Positions 27,099-36,360 are shown, numbered from the stretch's first letter. The stretch: 64,000 bases of DNA from Caldilineaceae bacterium (GCA_011523365.1 WTGY01000109.1:1-64000); one strand, 5' to 3'. Made by a program: numbers and translations. The notes: generated from the letters alone by a model not told the origin.

Positions 27099-27887
27099 TC
27101 AGATTGCTGGTGTTTTTTCAAGATCCAATCCCAACGCTTCTCGAATACCAGGCCACTCTCGCCAGATGTCGGTGTAGCCGGCCTTTTCGTTGCCCTCCAC
27201 TTCTCTGTGTCGCAGCCGGCAGATGACCGCCTGACGGACGTTGGGCGATGCGTTGGGTCCGCCCGTGTGGAACATCAGGTAGTGGGCAAGAATCAGGTCG
27301 CCGGCCTCTGCGGTGACCATCAAAGGGCCCTGCGGTAGTGGGATATCGGGCCTGCCGTTGGCCAAGACTTCATGTCCGTTTGCCTGGAAATACTTTTCGA
27401 AGGCACGGTGAGACTTAGGCCAGACCGTGAAGTTGCCGGCGTTCGTGTCGAGCAAATCTTCCAGATATACGACCGCGAAAGCTGTAAAACCGCGATTGTA
27501 GTACCCCTTGGGCATGCCGTTGGTGCCGCTGCCTATGCCGTCAATGTGGCCGCGCGGCTCCGGTGCATCTTCTCCCAATGGGAGCGGGAAGCGGGGATAC
27601 GGCTTTGCCTGAACGATTGGAACAACATTGCCCTCTCCCATCAGTTCTTCTGCGATTTCAATGACCGGTGATTTCTGGAAGAGGTCCAGAATGACCGGCG
27701 CCCGGAGCAGTTCGGCGCAGAAAAAGGCGGATCGATTGTTCTCCATGTCTTCGCCGCCTAGCCCTACCTCGCCGATGGAGTGATTCACTGCGCGCAGCGC
27801 CTCATTGATCAGGACTTTGGGCACTACGCCGGGTATTTTCACGTAACCTTCTTCAAAGAAATGGCGTTTCTGGGCAAGAGTTAGCAT
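27099..27887 (-). CDS. Phytanoyl-CoA dioxygenase (PhyH) family protein
   Basis: This 262-residue Fe(II)/2-oxoglutarate oxygenase has the iron-binding HID in EPRGHIDGIG near the middle. The second His is in MFHTGGPNASPNVRQAVICR, and its Arg can bind 2-oxoglutarate. PhyH enzymes hydroxylate lipids and many small natural products. The start at 27887 has AGGAG 7 bp upstream; a longer frame to 27938 lacks one. It converges with the solute-binding gene. Confidence 0.88.
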   Translation of the reverse strand: MLTLAQKRHFFEEGYVKIPGVVPKVLINEALRAVNHSIGEVGLGGEDMENNRSAFFCAELLRAPVILDLFQKSPVIEIAEELMGEGNVVPIVQAKPYPRFPLPLGEDAPEPRGHIDGIGSGTNGMPKGYYNRGFTAFAVVYLEDLLDTNAGNFTVWPKSHRAFEKYFQANGHEVLANGRPDIPLPQGPLMVTAEAGDLILAHYLMFHTGGPNASPNVRQAVICRLRHREVEGNEKAGYTDIWREWPGIREALGLDLEKTPAI

Positions 27888-28112
27888 GTGTTTCTCCTGA
27901 TTTGAAAGGAAGGAACTGGAGTCCAGGAAATCGTACACAAATTGAAGGCGTAGGTCAATTGTGCCAATCGTCAGGTCTGAAGAGCTTTCAACGCAAATCG
28001 GTCCTCTTCATTCGGAGAAGACGTGCTCCGAAATTGCGGGCGTGGAGCGGCTGCAATAGTATGCCTAGACAATTCGACTGTGCCAGACGACACAGCGAAG
28101 GAAGGATCTGCA

Positions 28113-28925
28113 GTGCAGGAACGAGCCCCAGAACTTGACAGCGCACTCAGTTTTGCCGGCAAAGTTGCCCTAATAAGCGGCGGAAGCCGGGGCATCGGCG
28201 CGGGAATATCGACGCGATTTGCTGAGGCAGGTGCGAAGGTCGTGGTCAGCTACGTGCAGGCGGAAGAGTCAGCCAGAGAGGTCGTCGAGCAGATTCAGGC
28301 AGTGAGCGGCCAAGCTCATGCAGTTCAGGCTGACGTTTCCCGGGCAGATGATGTGGAGCTGCTGATTTCGCAGACAGTGGAACGGTTTGGTCGGTTGGAT
28401 GTGCTGGTCAACAACGCCGGTGTCTATCCTCTATCGCCTTTGCTGGAAATGGCTGACGATGAATGGAATCATGTGCTTGCGGCCAATCTGACCGGGACTC
28501 ACAACTGCACGCAGAGAGCCGCACGGGCGATGATTGAGTTGTCAGCGAGGCGAGGAAGTAGCGAATGCAGCGGCTCGATCATAAACATATCATCGATAGA
28601 GGCCGCCTCAACGGCCTTTGCGCACAGCCATTACACTGCCGCCAAAGCTGGGGTAGAGCAGTATACGAGGAACGCAGCCCTGGAGCTGGGAGAGAAGGGT
28701 ATCAGAGTAAATGCGGTTGCGCCGGGGCTCATCGACCGCCCTGGATTGGCGCAGGCCTGGCCAGAGGGGGTGAAGCGCTGGCAGAGCCGTGTGCCCTTGG
28801 CGCGGCTGGGAACAGCGGAAGACATTGCTGACGCGTGCTTGTTCCTAGCGTCCCCGCTGGCCCGGTGGATTACCGGCGTTACGCTTGCCGTTGACGGCGG
28901 GATCCTGGTGGCGCCGGCCTTCTAG
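28113..28925 (+). CDS. SDR family oxidoreductase
   Basis: The short-chain dehydrogenase has a cofactor motif ISGGSRGIGAG, NNAG, and the catalytic YTAAK with Ser in NISSIEAAS. It ends like the FabG group (TGVTLAVDGG). Starting at the GTG at 28113, which has GGAAGGA before it, it is 270 residues. A longer frame from 28023 is possible but has no ribosome site. It reduces or oxidises a carbonyl/hydroxyl with NAD(P). The cupin gene follows after 6 bp. Confidence 0.85.
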   Translation: MQERAPELDSALSFAGKVALISGGSRGIGAGISTRFAEAGAKVVVSYVQAEESAREVVEQIQAVSGQAHAVQADVSRADDVELLISQTVERFGRLDVLVNNAGVYPLSPLLEMADDEWNHVLAANLTGTHNCTQRAARAMIELSARRGSSECSGSIINISSIEAASTAFAHSHYTAAKAGVEQYTRNAALELGEKGIRVNAVAPGLIDRPGLAQAWPEGVKRWQSRVPLARLGTAEDIADACLFLASPLARWITGVTLAVDGGILVAPAF

Positions 28926-28931
28926 AATACT

Positions 28932-29453
28932 ATGCGAATACCTGACCTTACCGCGGGTGACGTCATCCGTCACTTCGACCTGAGGCCGCTGCCGGTTGAG
29001 GGCGGCTTCTACCGAGTAACTTATACGGGGGACCTGCAGTTGCCCGCCAGTGTCCTGCCGCCCTCCATCTGTTCAGCGCGGCCGGCCAAGTCTGTAATCT
29101 ATTATCTTCTGACTGCCGACACGAAGTCCCGTCTGCATAGGTTAGAAATAGATGAGATGTGGCATTTTTATTTGGGTGATCAGGTTGATCTGTTCGTGTT
29201 TGTGCCTGAAGATGGCTACACGAAGATTGAGTTGGGACATGACGTCCTGGATGGTCAATCCGTTCAAACGGTTATTTCCGCACGCAGCTGGTTTGGAGCA
29301 CGTCTGCGGAGCGGCGGGAGTTGGGCGTTGATGGCCTGCTCTCTTGCCCCGGCCTACAGCGATGAGGACTTCTCGCTCCCTGACGATGAAGACTTTGCCT
29401 CGCTGCTAGCCCGGTTTCCTGACCAGGAGCAGATTCTCCACGAGCTGCGCTAA
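28932..29453 (+). CDS. DUF985 cupin protein
   Basis: The 173-residue protein has the DUF985 (cupin_5) pattern: HFDLRPLPVEGGFYRVTY, SVIYYLLTADTKSRLHRLEIDEMWHFYLGDQV and VISARSWFGARL. This is a cupin barrel of unknown role, sometimes considered a sugar epimerase or isomerase relative. There is no ribosome site in the 6-bp gap after the SDR gene, so translation is probably coupled to it. Confidence 0.88.
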   Translation: MRIPDLTAGDVIRHFDLRPLPVEGGFYRVTYTGDLQLPASVLPPSICSARPAKSVIYYLLTADTKSRLHRLEIDEMWHFYLGDQVDLFVFVPEDGYTKIELGHDVLDGQSVQTVISARSWFGARLRSGGSWALMACSLAPAYSDEDFSLPDDEDFASLLARFPDQEQILHELR

Positions 29454-29497
29454 AGAGATGCTTTCACCACCGATGAACCGTAGAGGAGTCCTACGCC

Positions 29498-29860
29498 ATG
29501 CGACAGCTCGTTGAACTTGCCCTATTCACACGGGACGTGCCTGCGCTTGTCGCGTTTTATGGGAATCTTCTTGGCGGGCCCCCTGCTTTCCAGTCCGAAG
29601 GCATGGCACTGTTTCAGTTGGAGGGCCTTCATATATTGATCCATCACCGGGAGCCACCCGAACCCGGATATGAGGCGGACCCGGATTGGCCTCCCAACGA
29701 AGATCACTTTGCTTTCGGCGTCAAGTCGCTGGATGAGGATTGGGTCGAGGCCACCTTGGGCAGCGACCCAGGTTCAATTCCTCCCGCGACGTACCCTTGG
29801 GGCAGGTCAGCTTACACGCGTGACCCCGATGGTCGCCTGGTCGAAATGCAAGAGACTTGA
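29498..29860 (+). CDS. VOC (glyoxalase/dioxygenase fold) protein
   Basis: The 120-residue protein has the paired beta-alpha-beta-beta-beta units of the vicinal-oxygen-chelate fold. It starts LVELALFTRDVPALVAFYGNLLGG and ends SAYTRDPDGRLVEM, where the C-terminal Glu may bind metal. The family includes glyoxalases and antibiotic-binding proteins; the ligand is unknown. AGAGGAG precedes the ATG. A hairpin lies just after the stop. Confidence 0.85.
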   Translation: MRQLVELALFTRDVPALVAFYGNLLGGPPAFQSEGMALFQLEGLHILIHHREPPEPGYEADPDWPPNEDHFAFGVKSLDEDWVEATLGSDPGSIPPATYPWGRSAYTRDPDGRLVEMQET

Positions 29861-29872
29861 AGTTCGCCTGGC

Positions 29873-29901
29873 TCTCGAAAGGGTTCCTCCCCTTTTCGAG
29901 A
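29873..29901 (+). terminator. Hairpin after the VOC gene
   Basis: TCTCGAAAGG and CCTTTTCGAGA form a stem of about 10 bp with one bulged base, starting 12 bases after the stop. No T-run follows, so it is only a likely terminator. Confidence 0.45.
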
Positions 29902-30074
29902 AGCAGACGGACACGTCGTCAGGGTTCACCCAGCGGGTTGTAGGTTGAACTCGGTGACGCATCTGACCCTGCAAGAGCCTGGCAGGCCAAGGACATATCT
30001 GGCCTCTTATTCCACCTCCGGGGACGCAAGTGCAGTGTACAGATCTGGCAGCCTTTCCGGCCAGAAGGGCGACT

Positions 30075-30102
30075 TTTGCATTCGGCGGGATATGTGTTAG
30101 AT
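30075..30102 (+). promoter_or_regulatory. Candidate promoter for the micro-ORF transcript
   Basis: TTTGCA at 30075-30080 and TTAGAT at 30097-30102 are 16 bp apart, placing a start near 30109. The match is modest. It matters because the next 270 bases contain the micro-ORF and then a T-run hairpin. Confidence 0.3.
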
Positions 30103-30174
30103 TTCAGCGGAAGTTAGGCTACTCTGCTTTCGGCGTTTGGCGCATTCTCGTGCCACCGCAACCAGCGAAAGGAG

Positions 30175-30236
30175 GCTCCATATGAGAACAGTTTACAAGA
30201 TTAAGAGTGGTACGGGTATCTGCCTGCATATGGAGC
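30175..30236 (+). promoter_or_regulatory. 10-bp inverted repeat enclosing the micro-ORF
   Basis: GCTCCATATG at 30175-30184 and CATATGGAGC at 30227-30236 are perfect inverted repeats with a 42-base loop. In RNA the stem would cover the start codon and the last G of the ribosome site. That could switch translation on or off. Confidence 0.5.
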
Positions 30237-30244
30237 GCAGCTAG
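30182..30244 (+). CDS. Candidate 20-residue leader or micropeptide gene
   Basis: An ATG preceded by a perfect AAAGGAGG at 6-base spacing opens a 20-codon frame, MRTVYKIKSGTGICLHMERS, ending in TAG. The peptide is basic and soluble. It lies in a 715-bp gap before the RIO kinase gene and is enclosed by an exact 10-bp inverted repeat. About 100 bases later comes a T6 hairpin. It could be a regulatory leader peptide or a stand-alone small protein. No known family is recognised, and conservation must be tested. Confidence 0.4.
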   Translation: MRTVYKIKSGTGICLHMERS

Positions 30245-30346
30245 CTGATTCTCTCGAAAGGTGCGCGCGGAATTTCCATTCTGTGCGAGCGAGCAGAATA
30301 GATTTCTGTCTAGCCGCTATACTGTTTGCCCCTCAGTTTTGAGGCT

Positions 30347-30376
30347 GCCGGCGCTACCCCGCCCGCGGCCTTTTTT
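30347..30376 (+). terminator. T-run hairpin upstream of the RIO kinase
   Basis: GCCG and CG (one G bulged) pair with CGCGGC around an 10-base loop, followed by C and six Ts. A small CCTCA/TGAGG hairpin lies just before it (30331-30344). It could end the micro-ORF transcript or act as an attenuator for the kinase gene. Confidence 0.5.
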
Positions 30377-30575
30377 GATCCCTTTCCATAACTCAATTCA
30401 GATTCGCAGCGGGGCGTTTCAGCGATCTGCGGGGTACAGGGAACGGTGGCCGTGCCTGTGACTATTTCCAAGCGCCGTTGACTGTGCATTTGCCTTCCTC
30501 TGCTGGATGAAGGCCGAAGGCTGTTCATGGTATCGATTCGAGGCTTTGCGCCCAAATTCAAGGACGGGACTTACA

Positions 30576-31691
30576 TTGAAAGAGCAAGAAGAACGAGAAG
30601 AGGACAGTTGGGATCAGTTCGGGAAGAACGATGATGCTTCTGACCAGGATTCGGACATTCAGTGGGAGAAGGACTCTGCGGAACTGGAATACTACGAGAG
30701 GAGGTTTGGGCTGGCCGAACCTACCTATCGCGTTCCCCGTGCGCCAAAGAATGAACGGGAGCGGTTCGAAATGCACCGCGCAGAGGTGGAGCAGGTGGCC
30801 GAAGTCGCGGACCTGGAAAGCGTTTGGGAAATAACCTACACCCCGGCGCGCTTTGAGGGCGGATTCCTTAGAACCTCATTGAGGCCGTTCTACCAAGAGG
30901 ACCAGATTGTAGATGTAATGGCGCAGGTGAAAGGGGGAAAGGAGGCCAATGTTTACCGGTGCAGAGCACACCCTTCTGTTGGCGTGGAATGGATCGCTGC
31001 CAAGGTTTACCGCCCCCGCCAGTTTCGGAACCTGCGCAACGATGCAATTTACAGGGAGGGCCGGGACCTTCTGACTGCAGAGGACGGTCGGCCGCAGGCA
31101 GTCAAGCGGCGCGATAGCCGCATTGCCAGAGCGGTCAACAAAAAGTCCGCCTTCGGCGTGCAGGTCCGCCATACTTCCTGGCTGATGTACGAGTTTTCTG
31201 CATTGCAGACGCTCCACGAGGCCGGTGTGCCCGTTCCCAAACCCTACTTTGTAGGAGAAAACGCGATGCTGATGGAATACATCGGCGATGAGCAGATGGC
31301 GGCGCCGACTCTTCATGAAACGCGTTTGGAGGACGATGAAGCCGGGCCTTTGTTTGAACGGACGCGAAAGAGTATTGCCGTGATGCTGGAGAAGGGGTAT
31401 GTACACGGAGACTTGTCGGCGTTCAACATCCTCTACTGGGAGGGTGAAATGAAGCTGATCGACTTCCCGCAGGTTATCGACATCCAGGCGAATCGCAGCG
31501 CACGGGCCGTACTGAACAGGGACGTCGAGCGGGTTTGCCAGTACTTCGGCCGCTACGGAATCCGGGAAAATCCCAACCAGTTGGCGGAAGAACTATGGGA
31601 ACGATTCGCTGCGCCGGATCCCGACGACCTGGCCGCCGATCTGTCTAGTATTGTGCATGGCGAATTTGGGGAGGAAATCGAGGAGGAGTAG
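30576..31691 (+). CDS. RIO family serine/threonine protein kinase
   Basis: The protein has RIO signatures: the phosphate-binding loop GKEANVY (about 121-127), catalytic Lys143 in AAKVYRP, HGDLSAFN at 277-284 and the metal Asp296 in LIDFPQ. This is a RIO1-like kinase or ATPase, in other domains involved in small-subunit ribosome maturation. From the TTG at 30576 it has 371 residues; an acidic N-terminal tail of about 70 residues precedes the kinase body. An ATG at 30507 is less likely. Bacterial RIO proteins are uncommon. It is the only gene between the micro-ORF and the convergent transglutaminase operon. Confidence 0.9.
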   Translation: MKEQEEREEDSWDQFGKNDDASDQDSDIQWEKDSAELEYYERRFGLAEPTYRVPRAPKNERERFEMHRAEVEQVAEVADLESVWEITYTPARFEGGFLRTSLRPFYQEDQIVDVMAQVKGGKEANVYRCRAHPSVGVEWIAAKVYRPRQFRNLRNDAIYREGRDLLTAEDGRPQAVKRRDSRIARAVNKKSAFGVQVRHTSWLMYEFSALQTLHEAGVPVPKPYFVGENAMLMEYIGDEQMAAPTLHETRLEDDEAGPLFERTRKSIAVMLEKGYVHGDLSAFNILYWEGEMKLIDFPQVIDIQANRSARAVLNRDVERVCQYFGRYGIRENPNQLAEELWERFAAPDPDDLAADLSSIVHGEFGEEIEEE

Positions 31692-31731
31692 GACCTACGC
31701 AAGGTAGGGCAAAGCAAGCAAGGTCTCTCTG

Positions 31732-34134
31732 TTACCAGGGAAGACGGCGAATATCGCGGCGCATGGCGCGCCAGAGCTCTGCGGCCCGGGTCAGCGCGGC
31801 CGAGCGGAGCGGGTCGGTACTGTAGCGCTCCTGGCTGACAGCCGCGGTTAAGCCAATTACGTTTCTGGTAAGCCTGCGCCGCCTCTCGGGTTCAGTTTCG
31901 TGATCTGCAAGGTGGGCCGACAGGCCCTGGCCGTATTCCAGCTCGGTCTGATTCGGCTGGTGAGGCCAGCCGATGCGCCGCCCCCATGCCAGCAGGCCAT
32001 GCCAGGGGTCCTGTGGCCTGTTTTCGAACCACCTGCCCGCCAGGTAAAGGAGGCCTGCCACAGGCAGCAGCCAGAAGAGCATTTGCCAGGTCCAGGACCA
32101 CTCGTCAGTGCTGGTTTCCTGTGTAGCATCGCCAGCAGGCTGTCTTGTGAAGCTGTCTGGCATCGTTCTCAGTGCCGCCTGACGTTGCAGCGTGGGCCTC
32201 CCGGCTGTCGGTTCGAATGGAACCCAACCGATCTCCGGCAAGTAAACCTCCGGCCAGGAGTGAGCTTCTGCCTCGGTAATCGTCCATTCGCCCGATTCCA
32301 AGTCCCAGTAGCCGCCAATATGTCCGGTGGCAAAGCGTGTGGGCAGGCCGTTCAAACGCGCCAAGACAGCAAAAGCCGTGGTGTAGTAATCGCAGTACCC
32401 TTGCCGCAGGTCAAAGAGGAAGAAGTCGGCCACGTCGGCACCGGGTGGGGGACCGGGCACTTCGAGATTGTACTCGATGCCGCGCAGATGGAATTCGATG
32501 GACTCGGCGATGGCAAAGGGCCCAGGTTGACCCTCGGCAAGCCGATCGGCCAGGTCGCGCGTTCGCGTGGTGACGGATTCCGGTACCCTGAGATGGGGAA
32601 CCATGTCCGGCGGCAGCTCGGCCCCCTCATTTCCCCATGCCGGCAGAGCACGCAGGCTTTCGACAGACATGGCGGGAACGAAGGAAACGACTTCGTATCT
32701 GTCCACGGGGCCGGTGCCGGACCACACGGATACCAGGTCGTCACCAGCGCGCCTTTCCAACTCATATTCTGTCCTGAACATAGCGGGCTCGCCGGCAGCC
32801 GGAAGAACGGCAGTTGGCGAAGTCAACCTGACACGTTGCGTCAGCGCTACCCGTCCCGGCCAGTCCTCTTCGCTTCGCCAGTCCCGATTCGCTTCGATAG
32901 CGTCCTCTCTCTGTTGACCGCTATTGTTCCAACCTCTCCCGTCGTAGTTGACAAACGTCCCCCGCCGCATGTAGAGGCGCGGAGGCATGTCACCCATTTC
33001 CGTGACCGCGCCAAAGGGGTAATTGGTGGAGACCCGCATCACTTCATACTGTCCCAGTTCAGTACCGCCTTCAAGCAGGAACCGGTTTGGGAGACCACTA
33101 CCCAGACGGCCAAGACCCCTTCTTCCTCCCTTCAGGTCCGGAAACATACGCTCCGTAACTTCGTCAACCGAGTCGTAGACAGGGGTCATCGTCTGGTACA
33201 CCCTATAGGCAAGTGGACTGATGACGATGTTGGGCATGAAGGCAGCGACAAGCCCGATAAGGACTGCACCAGCACCGACAGACAACATCCGGTCTGTCAG
33301 CAACATTGGGCTGAAGTCGGTACGTTGACGGGTCCAGTTCCTTTCCATGCGCTGCTGATCGAGCAGGACGTGCAACAGCAGGGCCGACGCAAACCCAATC
33401 AGGATCAGTAGGCGGCCTTGACGGCCATAGAAAAGAAATGTAGCCAACACCCAAAGTGCCGGAGTGCCCACGATGAGGCCGTTGCGGGTTGAGAGAGCAA
33501 GCAGGGCTGTGACTCCGCCGAGATACCACAAAACGACTCCGAAAAGCGTGAGAAAGACAAAGTCATCCTGGTATGCTCCTCCGGCCTCCACCCCTCTAGC
33601 CCAGTCCGAGTAGCGCAATACCAGGCTGTTCAATTCGACCGAAACCCCTTCAGCAAGCGGGCGCAGATCATAGGCCATTGCTGCTCGCCACATATCGATT
33701 GGGCCAGGGATCCAGTGCACAAGGACCTGCGAGACAGTCAATGCCCCCAGAAGGGTCCAGAGCAGAAAACACAGGCCGAATATGAAGAAGGCGGCGAGCC
33801 TACCTGAGCTGCGATGCGCCGACAGGTCAGAATGGCCGCTCCCGTCCAGGGCCGGGTCGACTCGGGAGGGAACGGTGCGTTCCCAGATGTCACGCAGCCG
33901 GTCCACCAGTAACCAGGCGCTCAACAGGCCGAAAAAACTCACCCATTCGGGAGTGACGCGAACGCGACCCAGGTCGATCCATGCGGCTTCCCGGATTGCA
34001 ATAGCCGGCAGGAGGGCTATCAGCAGCCCAACACACCAAACAACCCAACCGAGGGGAGGACGGAATCGGTTCACCACATATAGAAAGAAACGGACAAATA
34101 CGTTCCTGTGGTCGACAACGAATTCGTTGGTCAC
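31732..34134 (-). CDS. Transglutaminase-domain membrane protein, TgpA-like
   Basis: The 800-residue protein has several N-terminal membrane helices (about residues 15-275), then a large extracytoplasmic transglutaminase domain with the full triad: Cys in GYCDYYTTAF, His in AHSWPEVYL, and an acid in IGWVPFEPT. A last helix at about residues 690-710 and a cytoplasmic tail end it. TgpA-type proteins crosslink or process envelope proteins. It starts inside the last codon of the DUF58 gene (ATGA overlap), so the two are one operon. Confidence 0.9.
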   Translation of the reverse strand: MTNEFVVDHRNVFVRFFLYVVNRFRPPLGWVVWCVGLLIALLPAIAIREAAWIDLGRVRVTPEWVSFFGLLSAWLLVDRLRDIWERTVPSRVDPALDGSGHSDLSAHRSSGRLAAFFIFGLCFLLWTLLGALTVSQVLVHWIPGPIDMWRAAMAYDLRPLAEGVSVELNSLVLRYSDWARGVEAGGAYQDDFVFLTLFGVVLWYLGGVTALLALSTRNGLIVGTPALWVLATFLFYGRQGRLLILIGFASALLLHVLLDQQRMERNWTRQRTDFSPMLLTDRMLSVGAGAVLIGLVAAFMPNIVISPLAYRVYQTMTPVYDSVDEVTERMFPDLKGGRRGLGRLGSGLPNRFLLEGGTELGQYEVMRVSTNYPFGAVTEMGDMPPRLYMRRGTFVNYDGRGWNNSGQQREDAIEANRDWRSEEDWPGRVALTQRVRLTSPTAVLPAAGEPAMFRTEYELERRAGDDLVSVWSGTGPVDRYEVVSFVPAMSVESLRALPAWGNEGAELPPDMVPHLRVPESVTTRTRDLADRLAEGQPGPFAIAESIEFHLRGIEYNLEVPGPPPGADVADFFLFDLRQGYCDYYTTAFAVLARLNGLPTRFATGHIGGYWDLESGEWTITEAEAHSWPEVYLPEIGWVPFEPTAGRPTLQRQAALRTMPDSFTRQPAGDATQETSTDEWSWTWQMLFWLLPVAGLLYLAGRWFENRPQDPWHGLLAWGRRIGWPHQPNQTELEYGQGLSAHLADHETEPERRRRLTRNVIGLTAAVSQERYSTDPLRSAALTRAAELWRAMRRDIRRLPW

Positions 34135-35750
34135 CCTACCTCTTCCTCGATTTCATGGACAACGACCCCGCCGCTTGGGGTCGTGCGCAGAATCGTACGT
34201 GTGCGGCGGTAGGTCAAAGCGGGAGTCAGTCGAGCACCGGCCTGCATGAAACGAAGTGGAATCTCATATCTCGCCAGAATATCAACTAGATTTGCTTGTG
34301 ACGCTGCGGTAGATCTTTTGGGAGCAGTATTCGATACATCCGGCAGGCGTTCCTGTGCGGAAGGGTCCCCGGAGTCAGATTGAGGTTGTTCCTCGACACT
34401 CACTTCTCCGGCGTCCAGTGTATCCTCAGCAATTGTGTGTGCTGGCGTTACCGCGATCACACTTGCTGGTACACCCGCATGACGCAGATGCAGCAACTCA
34501 GCCGTCCAGTTCTGGACTCCTTCCCCAATGTCCGACGTGATTGCCAGGACGGTCTGGCCGGCGGTGAAAATGCCCCTGCCGCGACGTAAGAGTTCGTCGA
34601 GTGACAGATCGCCTTCCTGAACAGGAGCAAGAGCCGCCAGAATCCGCCAAACCTGTCCCTTGCCAGGCTGCGGCGGGACATCTACCAGCAGAGACCGAGA
34701 AGCGTCACCGAGACTTATCTGGCCGTTTTCCGAGAAGATCCCGTTTGCGCCTTCACTGTGACCTGTCGTTGGTGTACGATCTTCGATTTCGTCACCTTGC
34801 CAGTCCAACTCGAGGGTTGGCATTTCAGCGCCCGATGCCGCAAGCAGGCCAACCGACCTTCTTTCTCCGCCGCCCAGAAACTCTGCTGCAACACTTGCAG
34901 CGAGAACGATGCTCGTCTCAAGCGTACTGTCCTCAGCCTTGCCGGACTGTACATGGCGGTTGACGTCCAAAACGATCCAGAGGTCACCGCTCGGTTCGGT
35001 TTCGACGTCAGTAACGATCAGCTCCCCTTGCCTGGCGCTGATAGGCCAGTGTACGTGACGCAGGCTGTCTCCCGGCTGATATGCCCTCACGGCCTGGGCG
35101 CGTTCAGAACCGCTATAGGTGCGCCGGCGCCGGTCCTGGCCTGATGAACTCCCCCTGGGTAGGTCGAGGTCAGGTATGTGGGCCACCCTGGGATATACGA
35201 GAAGAGACTCTGACCGTGTGTCTGCGAATTCGAGGCCAAAGAGACCGAAGGCATCGCCGGTCCGCAAGGTATGCGGTCCAAGCCGGAAGACGCCACGCTG
35301 TGTACACTGCGCCTCCGTCCTCCACTGGTAACTGCTGCCACTGCCGCAGCTGACCACCTGTCTTGGATTGTATCCGGGCAGGCGTGAACTGTCGGCGAAC
35401 TCAAGCCAGTGCAACGGCAGAGCGCTCTCATTGCGGACGATAAATCTTTCCTGCAGGGAGTCGCCTACGACGAGCATCGACCCTTCACGCCGTCGCTCAA
35501 AGTAGATCTGCTGCACCTGATTTCGGACCCAGGCATAGCTGACTGCGTAAAGACCGACCAGACAGATGAGAAGGGCAACCCAGACCGGGCTGGGGCCAAG
35601 GAGTTGCATGAAGATGAGAAGGGGAACAAAAAAGAGGGGCCAGCCGCTGCGTAAGTCGATGCGCCATCCCGCGGGCACCCGGCGATTCAGTAGCCTGTCG
35701 AGCGCACCTCGAAGATTAGGGCGGCGGGAAAGCACTGAGGAACGGCTCAT
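34131..35750 (-). CDS. DUF58 domain-containing protein
   Basis: The 539-residue protein has two N-terminal membrane helices (about residues 30-70) and a DUF58 domain with YQPGDSLRHVHWPISARQGELIV, the family signature near residue 240. A VWA-like fold is likely. DUF58 genes are usually co-encoded with a MoxR ATPase and a TgpA-like protein; here TgpA follows directly but no MoxR gene is in the window. The role is unknown, possibly in protein export or envelope maturation. Confidence 0.9.
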   Translation of the reverse strand: MSRSSVLSRRPNLRGALDRLLNRRVPAGWRIDLRSGWPLFFVPLLIFMQLLGPSPVWVALLICLVGLYAVSYAWVRNQVQQIYFERRREGSMLVVGDSLQERFIVRNESALPLHWLEFADSSRLPGYNPRQVVSCGSGSSYQWRTEAQCTQRGVFRLGPHTLRTGDAFGLFGLEFADTRSESLLVYPRVAHIPDLDLPRGSSSGQDRRRRTYSGSERAQAVRAYQPGDSLRHVHWPISARQGELIVTDVETEPSGDLWIVLDVNRHVQSGKAEDSTLETSIVLAASVAAEFLGGGERRSVGLLAASGAEMPTLELDWQGDEIEDRTPTTGHSEGANGIFSENGQISLGDASRSLLVDVPPQPGKGQVWRILAALAPVQEGDLSLDELLRRGRGIFTAGQTVLAITSDIGEGVQNWTAELLHLRHAGVPASVIAVTPAHTIAEDTLDAGEVSVEEQPQSDSGDPSAQERLPDVSNTAPKRSTAASQANLVDILARYEIPLRFMQAGARLTPALTYRRTRTILRTTPSGGVVVHEIEEEVG

Positions 35751-35938
35751 GATTCAGATTGTCTCAAAGACCAAGTCAAGGGTTGGCTGATCTCTCAAGC
35801 TATGTGAGAATTGACGCTGGCGGCGCGGGCTTGTCAAGGCAGATGGGAATCTGCCCAAAAGGCCCCCAAGGGAGCATTGCTAACGTAATTCCACCAGGTG
35901 CCTCGCCCTGTTGTGCCCTTCGGGTCGAGATTGAACAG

Positions 35939-35952
35939 ATTGTACCACATAG
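35939..35952 (-). promoter_or_regulatory. Extended -10 promoter, shared 14-mer
   Basis: The minus strand reads CTATGTGGTACAAT, a TGn plus TACAAT extended -10. The same 14 bases occur on the plus strand at 38213-38226, before an unrelated methyltransferase gene. Here it would drive the DUF58/TgpA operon with a leader of about 180 bases. Confidence 0.4.
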
Positions 35953-36030
35953 TTGACCTGCATCCAGGAACTGAAACGCAACTGTCCAGTTGTTGTGCGG
36001 GCCACGCTGCAGTTGGGCGGTCGATTATAT

Positions 36031-36321
36031 ATGTTTGGCGAGCTTTGTGCAATAGCCAATAGAATTCTTCTTGCGGACTTGACTTCAGGGGAACCTTTGT
36101 CGGCACTCTGGCAGATTCTGGCGATTCTGGCAGTAGCAGGTATCGTGATAGTAGTCGGTTTGGCCATTATCGAACCGGGCCCGCTGGTTAAGAGGCGTCC
36201 GTTTCCCAAAGAGGAGCGGTCTCGCAAGTCGAAGTCAGATGGCGTCCGACGGACTTCTATGGATCAGGCCAGGACGCCCGCCAGTTTAGACGAAAATTCT
36301 GACCGGGACGATGACGAGTAG
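36031..36321 (+). CDS. Small single-span membrane protein, unknown
   Basis: From the ATG at 36031 the protein has 96 residues: a short N-terminus, one hydrophobic helix (WQILAILAVAGIVIVVGLAII) at about residues 27-47, and a charged tail ending SDRDDDE. It is probably anchored with the tail in the cytoplasm. A longer frame from 35953 has no better ribosome site. It lies 39 bp before the PyrK-like gene on the same strand and could be part of its operon. No family is recognised, so the call is tentative. Confidence 0.5.
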   Translation: MFGELCAIANRILLADLTSGEPLSALWQILAILAVAGIVIVVGLAIIEPGPLVKRRPFPKEERSRKSKSDGVRRTSMDQARTPASLDENSDRDDDE

Positions 36322-36360
36322 AGAATACGCCGAGACAAAAATAGGGAACTGCGATCTGCC

